64,000 bases of DNA from Chelativorans intermedius. Its GTDB lineage: Bacteria > Pseudomonadota > Alphaproteobacteria > Rhizobiales > Rhizobiaceae. Positions 1-6,933 of this stretch are shown here, piece after piece. The stretch covers positions 1 through 64,000 of the forward strand of contig NZ_JAODNW010000010.1 of assembly GCF_025398255.1 (NCBI RefSeq), read 5' to 3'. The notes beneath the pieces are model-generated. The model was given only the letters and a program-made list of their open reading frames with translations, had not been told where the DNA came from and made no database searches. The position numbers and the translations under genes are program-made. Within the stretch, counting starts at the first letter, position 1. Each line of letters begins with the position of its first letter.

Positions 1-64
1 CCCCCGCCGCATACTCCTGCAGGATCCCGACAATCTGTTCTTCGGTGAAACGTGATTTGCGCAT
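1..64 (-). CDS. IS3-family transposase OrfA, N-terminal fragment
   Basis: Reading the minus strand from ATG at 64, the peptide begins MRKSRFTEEQIVGILQEYAA, the classic opening of IS3/IS407-group OrfA proteins (the helix-turn-helix part that binds the IS ends). An AAGGAGA ribosome binding site lies just upstream of this ATG. Only 21 codons are in the window; the rest runs off the left edge. In this family OrfA and OrfB are joined by programmed frameshifting to form the transposase, but OrfB is not visible here. Confidence 0.85.
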   Translation of the reverse strand, partial: MRKSRFTEEQIVGILQEYAAG

Positions 65-143
65 CGTCTGTTCTCCTTGTTGCTTCGAACATTAAGAGAA
101 CAAGCTCTCCTTTTGAATGGCCCAGTTTCTTGGGGGCAGGTCA
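1..143 (-). mobile_element. Truncated IS3-family insertion sequence, one end
   Basis: The left edge holds the start of an IS3-type transposase orfA on the minus strand. The terminal sequence of the element reads TGACCTGCCCCCAAGAAACT inward from position 143 on the minus strand. The TGACCTGCCCC start is of the kind found at ends of IS3-family (IS407-like) elements. The other end lies outside the window, so length and target duplication cannot be judged. The element abuts a broken SIR2-like coding remnant on its right. Confidence 0.7.
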
Positions 144-366
144 TTTACATTCAGCAATGTTTCCCGATCGCTGAAGACCGGCGTGCCTATTTTCAGGAAA
201 AGGTCCGCGAAGCCCGGCCGCACATCGGTTATCAGCTTCTCTGTCAACTCGCGGAGGCGAATCTTGTGCGCTCCGCATGGTCTACAAATTTTGACGGCCT
301 TGCGGCGAGAGCGGCAGCGCCTTTCAGCCTGACACCGCTGGAAGTCGGCTTCGACGATCTGATGAC
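144..366 (+). pseudogene. Remnant of a SIR2-like domain protein, cut by the IS element
   Basis: Directly right of the IS end, one open frame contains GYQLLCQLAEANLVRSAWST followed by NFDGLAARAA and LTPLEVG. The T-N-F-D motif after a hydrophobic strand and the spacing resemble SIR2/SIR2-like NAD-processing domains, which are common in phage-defence proteins. No start codon or N-terminal NAD-binding segment is present, and the recognisable similarity fades after about position 366. The frame runs on to 640 only because it crosses antisense to the next gene. I read this as a broken internal piece; the family call rests on motif appearance only. Confidence 0.5.
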
Positions 367-499
367 GCACCTTGCCCTCCATTGTCTTCGAGGAAAGCAG
401 CGTGAGGCGGCCAGGCACCTTATTGCCGCATTCGCGCCAGGCGATCTGGAGGGTATCGCCAGGATGCGGGCAGGGCCGGGCTTCGACGGTCGCCAGCCG

Positions 500-799
500 C
501 TATCTCGGGCTACAGAACGCCTTGTGAAGCGCTTCCACCACCGTGAGCACCTCTGGCCGCGTGATGCGGTAGTAGACCGTCGTGCCCACGCGGCGCGATT
601 CCACGAGCCCGTCGGAGCGCAGCCGCATCAGCTGCTGTGACATCGGCACCTGGTCGATCCCCAGTTCGTTGCGCAGCTGGCCGACGGATTTTTCCTCACC
701 TCCAAGCGCACAGAGCACCAGAAGACGCTGCGGATGCGACAGGCTGCGCATCAGGTCTGCCGCCTCGCGGGAGGCCGGAATCATTTCTTCTACATTCAT
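500..799 (-). CDS. ArsR-family repressor of SqrR/BigR type (sulfide-responsive)
   Basis: This is a small winged-helix ArsR protein (99 residues from ATG 799; the frame stays open to an ATG at 835, which would give 111). The helix-turn-helix core contains QLRNELGIDQVPMSQQLMRL. It carries one cysteine in the early helix (LLVLCALGG) and one near the C-terminus (AFCSPR). Counted from 835 these are C42 and C108, closely matching C41/C107, the persulfide-sensing pair of Rhodobacter SqrR. It lacks an obvious metal-site cysteine cluster. It is divergent from a sulfide:quinone oxidoreductase-like gene, and an ATTC-N8-GAAT site overlaps its start. I infer that it represses that locus until reactive sulfur accumulates. 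Neither start has a good Shine-Dalgarno sequence; I prefer 799 because of family length. Confidence 0.8.
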   Translation of the reverse strand: MNVEEMIPASREAADLMRSLSHPQRLLVLCALGGEEKSVGQLRNELGIDQVPMSQQLMRLRSDGLVESRRVGTTVYYRITRPEVLTVVEALHKAFCSPR

Positions 800-809
800 G
801 GTCTTGAAT
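794..809. promoter_or_regulatory. Putative SqrR/BigR operator
   Basis: The sequence ATTC, eight bases, then GAAT is an exact match to the palindromic ATTC-N8-GAAT pattern recalled for SqrR binding. It sits over the preferred start codon of the ArsR-type gene and within the divergent promoter region shared with the flavoprotein gene at 1006. The site is short and the assignment rests on remembered consensus plus context. Confidence 0.5.
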
Positions 810-923
810 TTAAGATGTTTGAATGTTAGATGCAAGGACGAAGTCGGCGGCAGCCCGGTTGGGGTGTCGTGCGATCAGGTAGGTTTTCGGATGCATGGGA
901 GTGCCTTCTTCTTCGCCGCGGGT

Positions 924-937
924 TTGAGCCGGATCAA
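924..937. promoter_or_regulatory. FixK/FNR-type box (TTGA-N6-TCAA)
   Basis: An exact TTGA-GCCGGA-TCAA palindrome lies 69 bases upstream of the sulfide:quinone oxidoreductase-like start codon. This is a suitable place for an activator of the FixK/FNR/CRP family. Two more exact boxes occur at 10161 and 10202, so the locus probably responds to low oxygen as well as to sulfur. Confidence 0.6.
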
Positions 938-1005
938 GGCGCCGCAGGGCAACAAATGCCAGAAATACGCGAAGTTGGGCAAATCCGCCTGAGGAGAAGA
1001 GAGCC

Positions 1006-2298
1006 ATGTCACACATTGTCATCCTCGGTGCCGGTCTGGGCGGCGTCATCATGGCGTATGAGATGAAGGACCGCCTGCGGTCTTCCGACACGCTGACGGT
1101 CGTCAATCTCGGGTCGACCTATTCCTTCGTGCCGTCGAATCCTTGGGTTGCCGTCGGCTGGCGAAAGCCGGAGGAGATCACGGTCGAGCTGGAGCCGGTC
1201 TTCAGGCAGCGGGGGATCGGCCTGCGGCCGGAAGGCGCCAGGCGCGTTCATCCGGCCGAGAACCGCATCGAATTGCAGGACGGCTCCTTCCTCGACTACG
1301 ACTATCTGATCGTCGCCACCGGCCCCGATCTCGCCTTTGACGAGGTGCCGGGCCTCGGACCGCAGGGCCACACCTGCTCGATCTGCAATGTGGAGCATGC
1401 CGCCGGGACGAAGCAGGCCTTCGACGCGCTGCTGAAGGCGCCCGGCCCGATCGTGGTGGGCGCGGTGCAGGGGGCCTCCTGCTTCGGGCCTGCCTATGAG
1501 TTCGCCTTCATTCTCGATACGGCACTTCGCCGCGCCAGAAAGCGCGATCGGGTGCCGATCACCTTCGTCACGCCGGAGCCCTACATCGGACATCTGGGGC
1601 TCGATGGCGTGGGCGATACCAAGGGGCTTCTCGAAAGCGCCATGCGCGACCGGCACATCAAGTGGATCACCAACGCCAAGGTGACATCCGTCGAGCCTGG
1701 CAGGATGTTCGTGGAGGAGGTGGATGACAACGGAGCCACACGCGCCACGCACGAGCTTCCCTTTGCATTCTCGATGATGCTGCCGGCCTTCCGCGGCGTG
1801 CCGGCGGTGCACGGCATCGAAGGGCTTGCCAACCCCCGCGGCTTCATCACCATCGACAGGCATCAGCGCAATGCCGCCTTTCCCAACATCTTTGCGGTGG
1901 GTGTGTGCGTCGCCATTCCGCCCGTCGGCAAGACGGCGCTGCCCGTCGGCGTGCCGAAGACGGGATTCATGATCGAATCCATGGTCACGGCGACGGCGGA
2001 AAACATCGCGTCCTTGATGAGGGGCGAGGAGCCCAGGGCCGTCGCCTCCTGGAACGCGGTGTGCCTTGCCGATTTCGGCGACGATGGGATGGCGTTCGTG
2101 GCACAGCCGCAGATCCCGCCGCGCAATGTGAGCTGGTCCTCCCAGGGCCGGTGGGTGCACGCTGCCAAGATCGGCTTTGAGAAATACTTCCTGCGCAAGG
2201 TCCGGCAGGGCACGGCGGAGACCTTCTACGAGAAGCTCGCCCTGCACATGCTCGGAATCGAAAAGCTCAAGGAAATCGAACTCGAACCGGGCGAATGA
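1006..2298 (+). CDS. Sulfide:quinone oxidoreductase-like FAD flavoprotein
   Basis: A 430-residue pyridine-nucleotide-disulfide-type flavoprotein. The N-terminal dinucleotide fold is GAGLGG (residues 8-13), with a second FAD contact LIVATGPDL near 101-109 and NIFAVGV near 294-300. Cysteines at C127 (ICNVEH), C159 (GASCFGP) and C353 (AVCLADFGD) fall where the three cysteines of SQR enzymes are expected (C128/C160/C356 in the Acidithiobacillus enzyme). Sulfide oxidation with electron delivery to quinone is therefore plausible. The C-terminal tail is amphipathic, as for membrane-surface SQRs. A GAGGAGAAGAG ribosome site precedes the ATG. It is the first gene of a probable operon with a DUF2892 protein and an RND pump, divergent from an SqrR-like repressor. 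Subtype within the SQR/flavocytochrome c sulfide dehydrogenase group is not settled. Confidence 0.82.
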   Translation: MSHIVILGAGLGGVIMAYEMKDRLRSSDTLTVVNLGSTYSFVPSNPWVAVGWRKPEEITVELEPVFRQRGIGLRPEGARRVHPAENRIELQDGSFLDYDYLIVATGPDLAFDEVPGLGPQGHTCSICNVEHAAGTKQAFDALLKAPGPIVVGAVQGASCFGPAYEFAFILDTALRRARKRDRVPITFVTPEPYIGHLGLDGVGDTKGLLESAMRDRHIKWITNAKVTSVEPGRMFVEEVDDNGATRATHELPFAFSMMLPAFRGVPAVHGIEGLANPRGFITIDRHQRNAAFPNIFAVGVCVAIPPVGKTALPVGVPKTGFMIESMVTATAENIASLMRGEEPRAVASWNAVCLADFGDDGMAFVAQPQIPPRNVSWSSQGRWVHAAKIGFEKYFLRKVRQGTAETFYEKLALHMLGIEKLKEIELEPGE

Positions 2299-2325
2299 CG
2301 CCCGCCTGCAACCTTGGAGAAGAAG

Positions 2326-2529
2326 ATGACCATTGATCGTGCGGTAATGATGTTCGCCGGCCTGCTGGTGCTGGTTTCGCTGGCGCTGGGTTATGCCTAC
2401 TCACCCTACTGGTATCTGCTCGCCGCCTTCGTCGGGCTGAACCTGATGCAGGCGTCGATCACCGGCTTCTGCCCGGCTGCCATGATCTTCAAGCGGCTCG
2501 GCTTCAAGCCAGGCGCGGCGTTCAAGTAA
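2326..2529 (+). CDS. DUF2892 (YgaP-type) small membrane protein
   Basis: A 67-residue protein with two membrane segments, roughly residues 8-26 and 29-50. It carries the GFCPAAMIFKRLGF signature typical of the DUF2892 family. In YgaP this domain anchors a rhodanese; here it stands alone. Such proteins recur beside ArsR-type sulfur regulators, rhodaneses and SQR genes, and the position 27 bases after the SQR-like gene fits. The start was set at ATG 2326, preceded by GGAGAAGAAG; an in-frame TTG at 2314 is less likely. The exact function is unknown, but a role in membrane sulfur trafficking is a reasonable inference. Confidence 0.8.
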   Translation: MTIDRAVMMFAGLLVLVSLALGYAYSPYWYLLAAFVGLNLMQASITGFCPAAMIFKRLGFKPGAAFK

Positions 2530-2602
2530 GCGGACGTGGGGCGCAGCTTCCGCACCCCGCCGCAGCCCAGGCGCCCCCGATTTTTCATTCCCAGAGGTTC
2601 CG

Positions 2603-3616
2603 ATGATTCGGAAGAACATTCCTGTTTTTGCATTGCTGGCGTTCGGCCTCGCCGGCGTGTTTCACGCCGCTCACGCCGCCGCCGGCGAGTTCGCGGTGAA
2701 AAGTACAGCCATTCCCGAGATGAAGGCTGTCTTCGGCCAGGTGCAGAGCCGCACCGTGGTGCCGGCACGGGCGCGCCGGGGCGGCACCGTCAGGCAGGTC
2801 GATGTCACCGAAGGCAGCGAGGTGAGACAGGGGCAGATCATCGCCACGGTGGTGGACGAGAAGATCGCCCTGGAGCTCGACGCCGCCGAGGCGCGAATCC
2901 AGGAGCTTCTGTCCCAGCTTGCCAACGCGCGCACCGAGCTGGAGCGCGCCGAGCAGCTCTTTGCCCGCGGAGTGGTCTCGCAGGGCCGGGTGGACCAGGC
3001 GCGGACCCAGTTCGACGTGGCGACCAACCAGCTGGCCGCGGCCGAGGCGAACAAGGCGGTGATCGAGCAGCAGGCGCGCGAAGGCGAGGTGCTGGCTCCG
3101 GCCACGGGCCGCGTGCTGACCGTGCCGGTGACGCCGGGTTCGGTGGTTCTGCCCGGCGAGACCATCGCCCGCATCGCCACCGGACAGTACTATCTCCGCC
3201 TGTCCCTGCCAGAGCGACACGCCGCCCAGATCAGGGAGGGAAGCACGGTGCGCCTGGGCCAGCGCGGCCTTCGCGGCAGTGCCATGGTGGAGACGGAGCT
3301 TGAAGGCCGCATCGCGAAGGTCTATCCCGAGATCGCCGATGGCCGCGTCATCGCCGATGTCGAGGTTGCCGAGCTGGGAGACTATTTCGTCAACGAGCGC
3401 ACGCTTGTGTGGATCCCCGTCGGCAGCCGGGATGTTCTCTCCGTTCCGCCTGAAGCGGTCACGACGCGCCACGGCATAGACTATGTGAGCCTGCTGACGG
3501 CGGATGGACCGATCGAGATCGCCGTCATCCTCGGAGAGCGGTTCGTCCATGCCGATGCCGAGCGGATCGAGATCCTGAGCGGCCTGCGGGCCGGCGACAA
3601 GGTGCTCCTGCCATGA
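2603..3616 (+). CDS. RND efflux periplasmic adaptor (HlyD/MFP family)
   Basis: A 337-residue membrane fusion protein with an N-terminal signal peptide (about residues 1-25, ending AAHAAAG). It has a split lipoyl/barrel-sandwich domain and an alpha-helical hairpin of heptad-like repeats near residues 95-157 (rich in QLA..ELERAEQLF and VDQARTQFDV), followed by beta-barrel domains. Such adaptors bridge an inner-membrane RND pump to an outer-membrane channel. Its stop overlaps the start of the RND gene by four bases (ATGA), indicating translational coupling. No outer-membrane TolC partner is encoded in this window. The substrate is unknown; the sulfur-redox context hints at a stress-related compound. 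Confidence 0.85.
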   Translation: MIRKNIPVFALLAFGLAGVFHAAHAAAGEFAVKSTAIPEMKAVFGQVQSRTVVPARARRGGTVRQVDVTEGSEVRQGQIIATVVDEKIALELDAAEARIQELLSQLANARTELERAEQLFARGVVSQGRVDQARTQFDVATNQLAAAEANKAVIEQQAREGEVLAPATGRVLTVPVTPGSVVLPGETIARIATGQYYLRLSLPERHAAQIREGSTVRLGQRGLRGSAMVETELEGRIAKVYPEIADGRVIADVEVAELGDYFVNERTLVWIPVGSRDVLSVPPEAVTTRHGIDYVSLLTADGPIEIAVILGERFVHADAERIEILSGLRAGDKVLLP

Positions 3617-6600
3617 AGCTCGGTATCGCTGGCGGGCTCACCCGCGCCTTCATCGCCTCGCCGCTCACCCCGCTGTTTCTGCTCGCCGCCTTCGCGCTGG
3701 GGCTCGTCGCGCTGGTCACCCTCCCGCGCGAGGAAGAGCCGCAGATCTCGGTGCCGATGGTCGACATCCACATTCGGGCAAATGGCCTGAAGGCGGAGGA
3801 TGCCGTCAAGCTCGTCACCGAACCCATGGAGGCGATCGTCAAGAGCATTCCCGGTGTGGAGCATGTCTATTCCCAGACCCGGGATGACGGAGCGCTGGTT
3901 ACGGCGCGCTTTCTCGTCGGAACGAGCTCGGACGCGGCAATCCTGCGCGTGCACGAGAAGGTGCGCGCCAACATGGACCGGATTCCGGTGGGCATACCGG
4001 AGCCGCTCATCGTCGGGCGCGGCATCGACGATGTCGCCATCGTCGTGGTGACGCTCACCCCCACGCCGGAAGCGGCCGACCGCTGGACGGCAAACGGGTT
4101 GACGCGGCTTGCGCGCGAGCTGCAGACCGAGGTGGTCAAGCTGTCCGACATCGGCCTGACCTATATCGTCGGCGAGCAGCCCGAGGAAATCCGCGTCGAG
4201 CCCGACCCGGAAAAGCTGTCGCTCTACGGCGTCACCCTGCAGCAGCTTGCCATGAAGGTCGAGGGCGCCAACCGCTCCTTCCAGGCGGCGACCGTGCGCG
4301 ATGCGGGAGGGCAGCGCAATCTGGTGGCCGGACAGACGCTGCAGACCCTTGGCGAGATCGGCAATCTTCTCGTCACCGCGCGGGATGGCCGCCCGGTCTA
4401 TGTGCGCGACGTGGCCAGGGTGGTGCTCGCCACCGCACCGGACGAGACGCGCGTCACCGAGGTGCGCAAGACGGGAGAGGAGCTCGAACGCCTGCCCGCA
4501 GTCTCGCTCGCGATTGCCAAGCGGCCGGGGACCAACGCCGTCGTCATCGCCGAGACCATCATCGAACGGCTGGAGGAGGTGCGCGGCCGGATCTTCCCCG
4601 AAGACGTCGAGATGACGATCACGCGCGACTATGGCGAGACCGCCAACGAGAAGGCCAACGAGCTGCTTTTCCATTTGGGCCTCGCCACCGTTTCCATCGT
4701 GCTTCTTGTCGCCTTCACGATCGGCTGGCGGGAGGCGCTGGTGGTGGCCGTGGTCATTCCGACGACCATTCTGCTGACGCTCTTTGCCTCGCGCATCATG
4801 GGCTATACGCTCAACCGCGTCAGTCTGTTCGCGCTCATCTTCTCGATCGGCATCCTGGTCGACGATGCCATCGTGGTCATCGAGAACATCGCCCGCCACT
4901 GGGCCATGAAGGACGGGCGGCCGCGCCACCGGGCGGCGATCGAAGCTGTTGCGGAAGTCGGCAATCCAACCATCGTGGCCACGCTCACCGTGGTTGCCGC
5001 GCTGCTGCCCATGCTTTTCGTCTCCGGCATGATGGGCCCCTATATGAGCCCGATCCCGGCGAATGCCTCGGCAGCGATGCTGTTTTCCTTCTTCGTCGCC
5101 GTCATGGTGACACCATGGCTGATGCTGAAGCTGGCCGGCAAGGGCGAACACGCGCACGCGACGACGGGCGAGGCGGCAGACCACGGCGGATGGCTCGGAA
5201 GGGCCTACATCGCCATCGCCAGGCCCATCCTTGCCTCGCGCCTGCGCGCCTGGGCCTTCCTGGTCGTCGTCGGCGTGGCCACGCTCGCTTCGCTGGGGCT
5301 TCTCTACACCAAGGACGTCACGGTCAAGCTTCTGCCCTTCGACAACAAGACGGAGCTGCAGGTGATGGTCGATCTGCCGGAGGGCGCATCGGTGGAAGAC
5401 ACCGATCGAGCCCTGCAGCAGGTCATCGACCGGCTTGCGCCGGTGCCGGAGGTGGTTTCCTTCCAGAGCTACGCCGGCACCTCCGCGCCGTTCAACTTCA
5501 ATGGCCTGGTGCGCCACTACTACCTGCGTTCTTCTCCCGAGCTCGGCGACGTGCAGGTCAATCTCGCGCCCAAGGGCGAACGCAGCCGCACCAGCCATGA
5601 CATTGCGCTGGAGCTGAGGGAGCGCCTCGCCGGCCTCTCCCTGCCCGAGGGAACGGCGATCAAGGTTGTCGAGCCGCCGCCGGGGCCGCCGGTCATGGCC
5701 ACCCTGCTTGCCGAGATCTACGGGCCCGACGCCGAGACGCGGCGTGCCGTGGCGGCCAGGGTGCGGGAGGCCTTTGAAAGCGTTCCCTTCATCGTGGATG
5801 TCGACGATTCCTTCGGCGTGCAGGCGGAAAGGGTGCGGATCGCCATCGATCAGGACAATCTCGAATATCACCGTGTCGAGCAGGCGGACGTCTATGACGC
5901 GATTGGTGCCCTCTATGCCGGCTCCACCGTTGGCTATTCGCATCGCGGGGGAGGGCGGCAGCCGATCCCGATCCGCGTCGCTCTGCCGAAGAGCGCGAAG
6001 CTCATCGACGAGCGTGCCTTGGCGACGCCCGTTCCCGCGAACGCGCTTCCTGGAGACCGCGGCATCGTGGAGCTTGGCGATGTGGTGACGGTGACGCGCG
6101 AGCCCGCTTCCTATCCGATCTTTCGCCGCAATGGCCGCGCGGCGGAGATGGTGACAGCGGAGCTGGCAGGCGACTTCGAGGCACCCGTTTACGGAATGAT
6201 GGCAGTGGCCGACGCGATCGAGGAGGCGGATTGGGGGAATCTGCCCAAACCCGTGATCGCGCTGCACGGGCAGCCCGACGACGAGTCCCAACCCACCCTG
6301 CTGTGGGATGGCGAGTGGGAGGTGACGTGGGTCACGTTCCGTGACATGGGGGCGGCCTTCATGGTTGCCATTCTGGGCATCTACATTCTCGTGGTTGCCC
6401 AGTTCGGCTCCTTCAGGCTGCCGCTCGTCATCCTGACGCCGATCCCGCTCACCTTCATCGGCATCATGGTCGGCCATTGGCTGTTCGGGGCGCCGTTCTC
6501 TGCCACGTCGATGATCGGCTTCATCGCGCTTGCCGGGATCATCGTGCGCAACTCGATCCTGCTTGTGGACTTCATACGCCACGCGCGCACGCCCGAGCGG

Positions 6601-6873
6601 CCGCTGATCGACGTGCTGCTGGAGGCCGGCGCCATTCGCTTCAAGCCGATCCTGCTCACCGCCATCGCGGCGATGATCGGCGCGGCGGTCATCCTCGCCG
6701 ATCCCATCTTCCAGGGGCTGGCCATCTCGCTGCTCTTCGGCCTTGCCTCCTCCACGGCACTGACGGTGCTGGTGATCCCGGCGATCTATGTGGCGCTCAG
6801 GGGCAAGTCCAGCGCGACGTCCGTGCAGGAAGGGGACGCGAAGGACATGGCGCCCCACGGCGCTTCGGGCTGA
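3613..6873 (+). CDS. RND-family efflux pump inner-membrane subunit
   Basis: A 1086-residue transporter of normal RND length. A first membrane helix lies near residues 12-34, large periplasmic loops follow, and a central helix bundle contains FSIGILVDDAIVVIENIARH. The paired aspartates D417/D418 correspond to the proton-relay aspartates of AcrB-type pumps. A second bundle near 915-1065 ends with a short hydrophilic tail. It resembles HAE-1-like pumps (multidrug/organic substrates) rather than CusA, since the methionine relay of CusA is not evident. It is co-transcribed with the adaptor at 2603 and probably with the SQR-like and DUF2892 genes. It could export a toxic sulfur-related or electrophilic compound, but this is inference. 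Confidence 0.87.
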   Translation: MKLGIAGGLTRAFIASPLTPLFLLAAFALGLVALVTLPREEEPQISVPMVDIHIRANGLKAEDAVKLVTEPMEAIVKSIPGVEHVYSQTRDDGALVTARFLVGTSSDAAILRVHEKVRANMDRIPVGIPEPLIVGRGIDDVAIVVVTLTPTPEAADRWTANGLTRLARELQTEVVKLSDIGLTYIVGEQPEEIRVEPDPEKLSLYGVTLQQLAMKVEGANRSFQAATVRDAGGQRNLVAGQTLQTLGEIGNLLVTARDGRPVYVRDVARVVLATAPDETRVTEVRKTGEELERLPAVSLAIAKRPGTNAVVIAETIIERLEEVRGRIFPEDVEMTITRDYGETANEKANELLFHLGLATVSIVLLVAFTIGWREALVVAVVIPTTILLTLFASRIMGYTLNRVSLFALIFSIGILVDDAIVVIENIARHWAMKDGRPRHRAAIEAVAEVGNPTIVATLTVVAALLPMLFVSGMMGPYMSPIPANASAAMLFSFFVAVMVTPWLMLKLAGKGEHAHATTGEAADHGGWLGRAYIAIARPILASRLRAWAFLVVVGVATLASLGLLYTKDVTVKLLPFDNKTELQVMVDLPEGASVEDTDRALQQVIDRLAPVPEVVSFQSYAGTSAPFNFNGLVRHYYLRSSPELGDVQVNLAPKGERSRTSHDIALELRERLAGLSLPEGTAIKVVEPPPGPPVMATLLAEIYGPDAETRRAVAARVREAFESVPFIVDVDDSFGVQAERVRIAIDQDNLEYHRVEQADVYDAIGALYAGSTVGYSHRGGGRQPIPIRVALPKSAKLIDERALATPVPANALPGDRGIVELGDVVTVTREPASYPIFRRNGRAAEMVTAELAGDFEAPVYGMMAVADAIEEADWGNLPKPVIALHGQPDDESQPTLLWDGEWEVTWVTFRDMGAAFMVAILGIYILVVAQFGSFRLPLVILTPIPLTFIGIMVGHWLFGAPFSATSMIGFIALAGIIVRNSILLVDFIRHARTPERPLIDVLLEAGAIRFKPILLTAIAAMIGAAVILADPIFQGLAISLLFGLASSTALTVLVIPAIYVALRGKSSATSVQEGDAKDMAPHGASG

Positions 6874-6886
6874 AGCCTGGACGTCC

Positions 6887-6916
6887 CGCCGCCGGACCGG
6901 CGAACGCCCGGCGGCG
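6887..6916. terminator. Hairpin between convergent genes
   Basis: A nine-base-pair stem (CGCCGCCGG with CCGGCGGCG, twelve-base loop) lies in the 60-base gap between the RND gene and the convergent P-type ATPase gene. There is no U-tract on either strand, so it may act only as a weak or Rho-assisted terminator. Confidence 0.45.
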
Positions 6917-6933
6917 AGCACACGCGGCGCGCC

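Noticed and set aside
77-640. A 187-residue open frame running from the IS end into the ArsR region
   Set aside because: It starts inside the insertion sequence and its last third is antisense to the ArsR-type gene; only the middle (144-366) shows family-like residues, so it is not one gene.
3481-6921. A very long minus-strand frame opposite the RND pump
   Set aside because: Its composition (rich in arginine, histidine, glycine and aspartate) is the usual mirror of a high-GC gene; it has no domain or start signal, while the plus strand carries a full RND protein.
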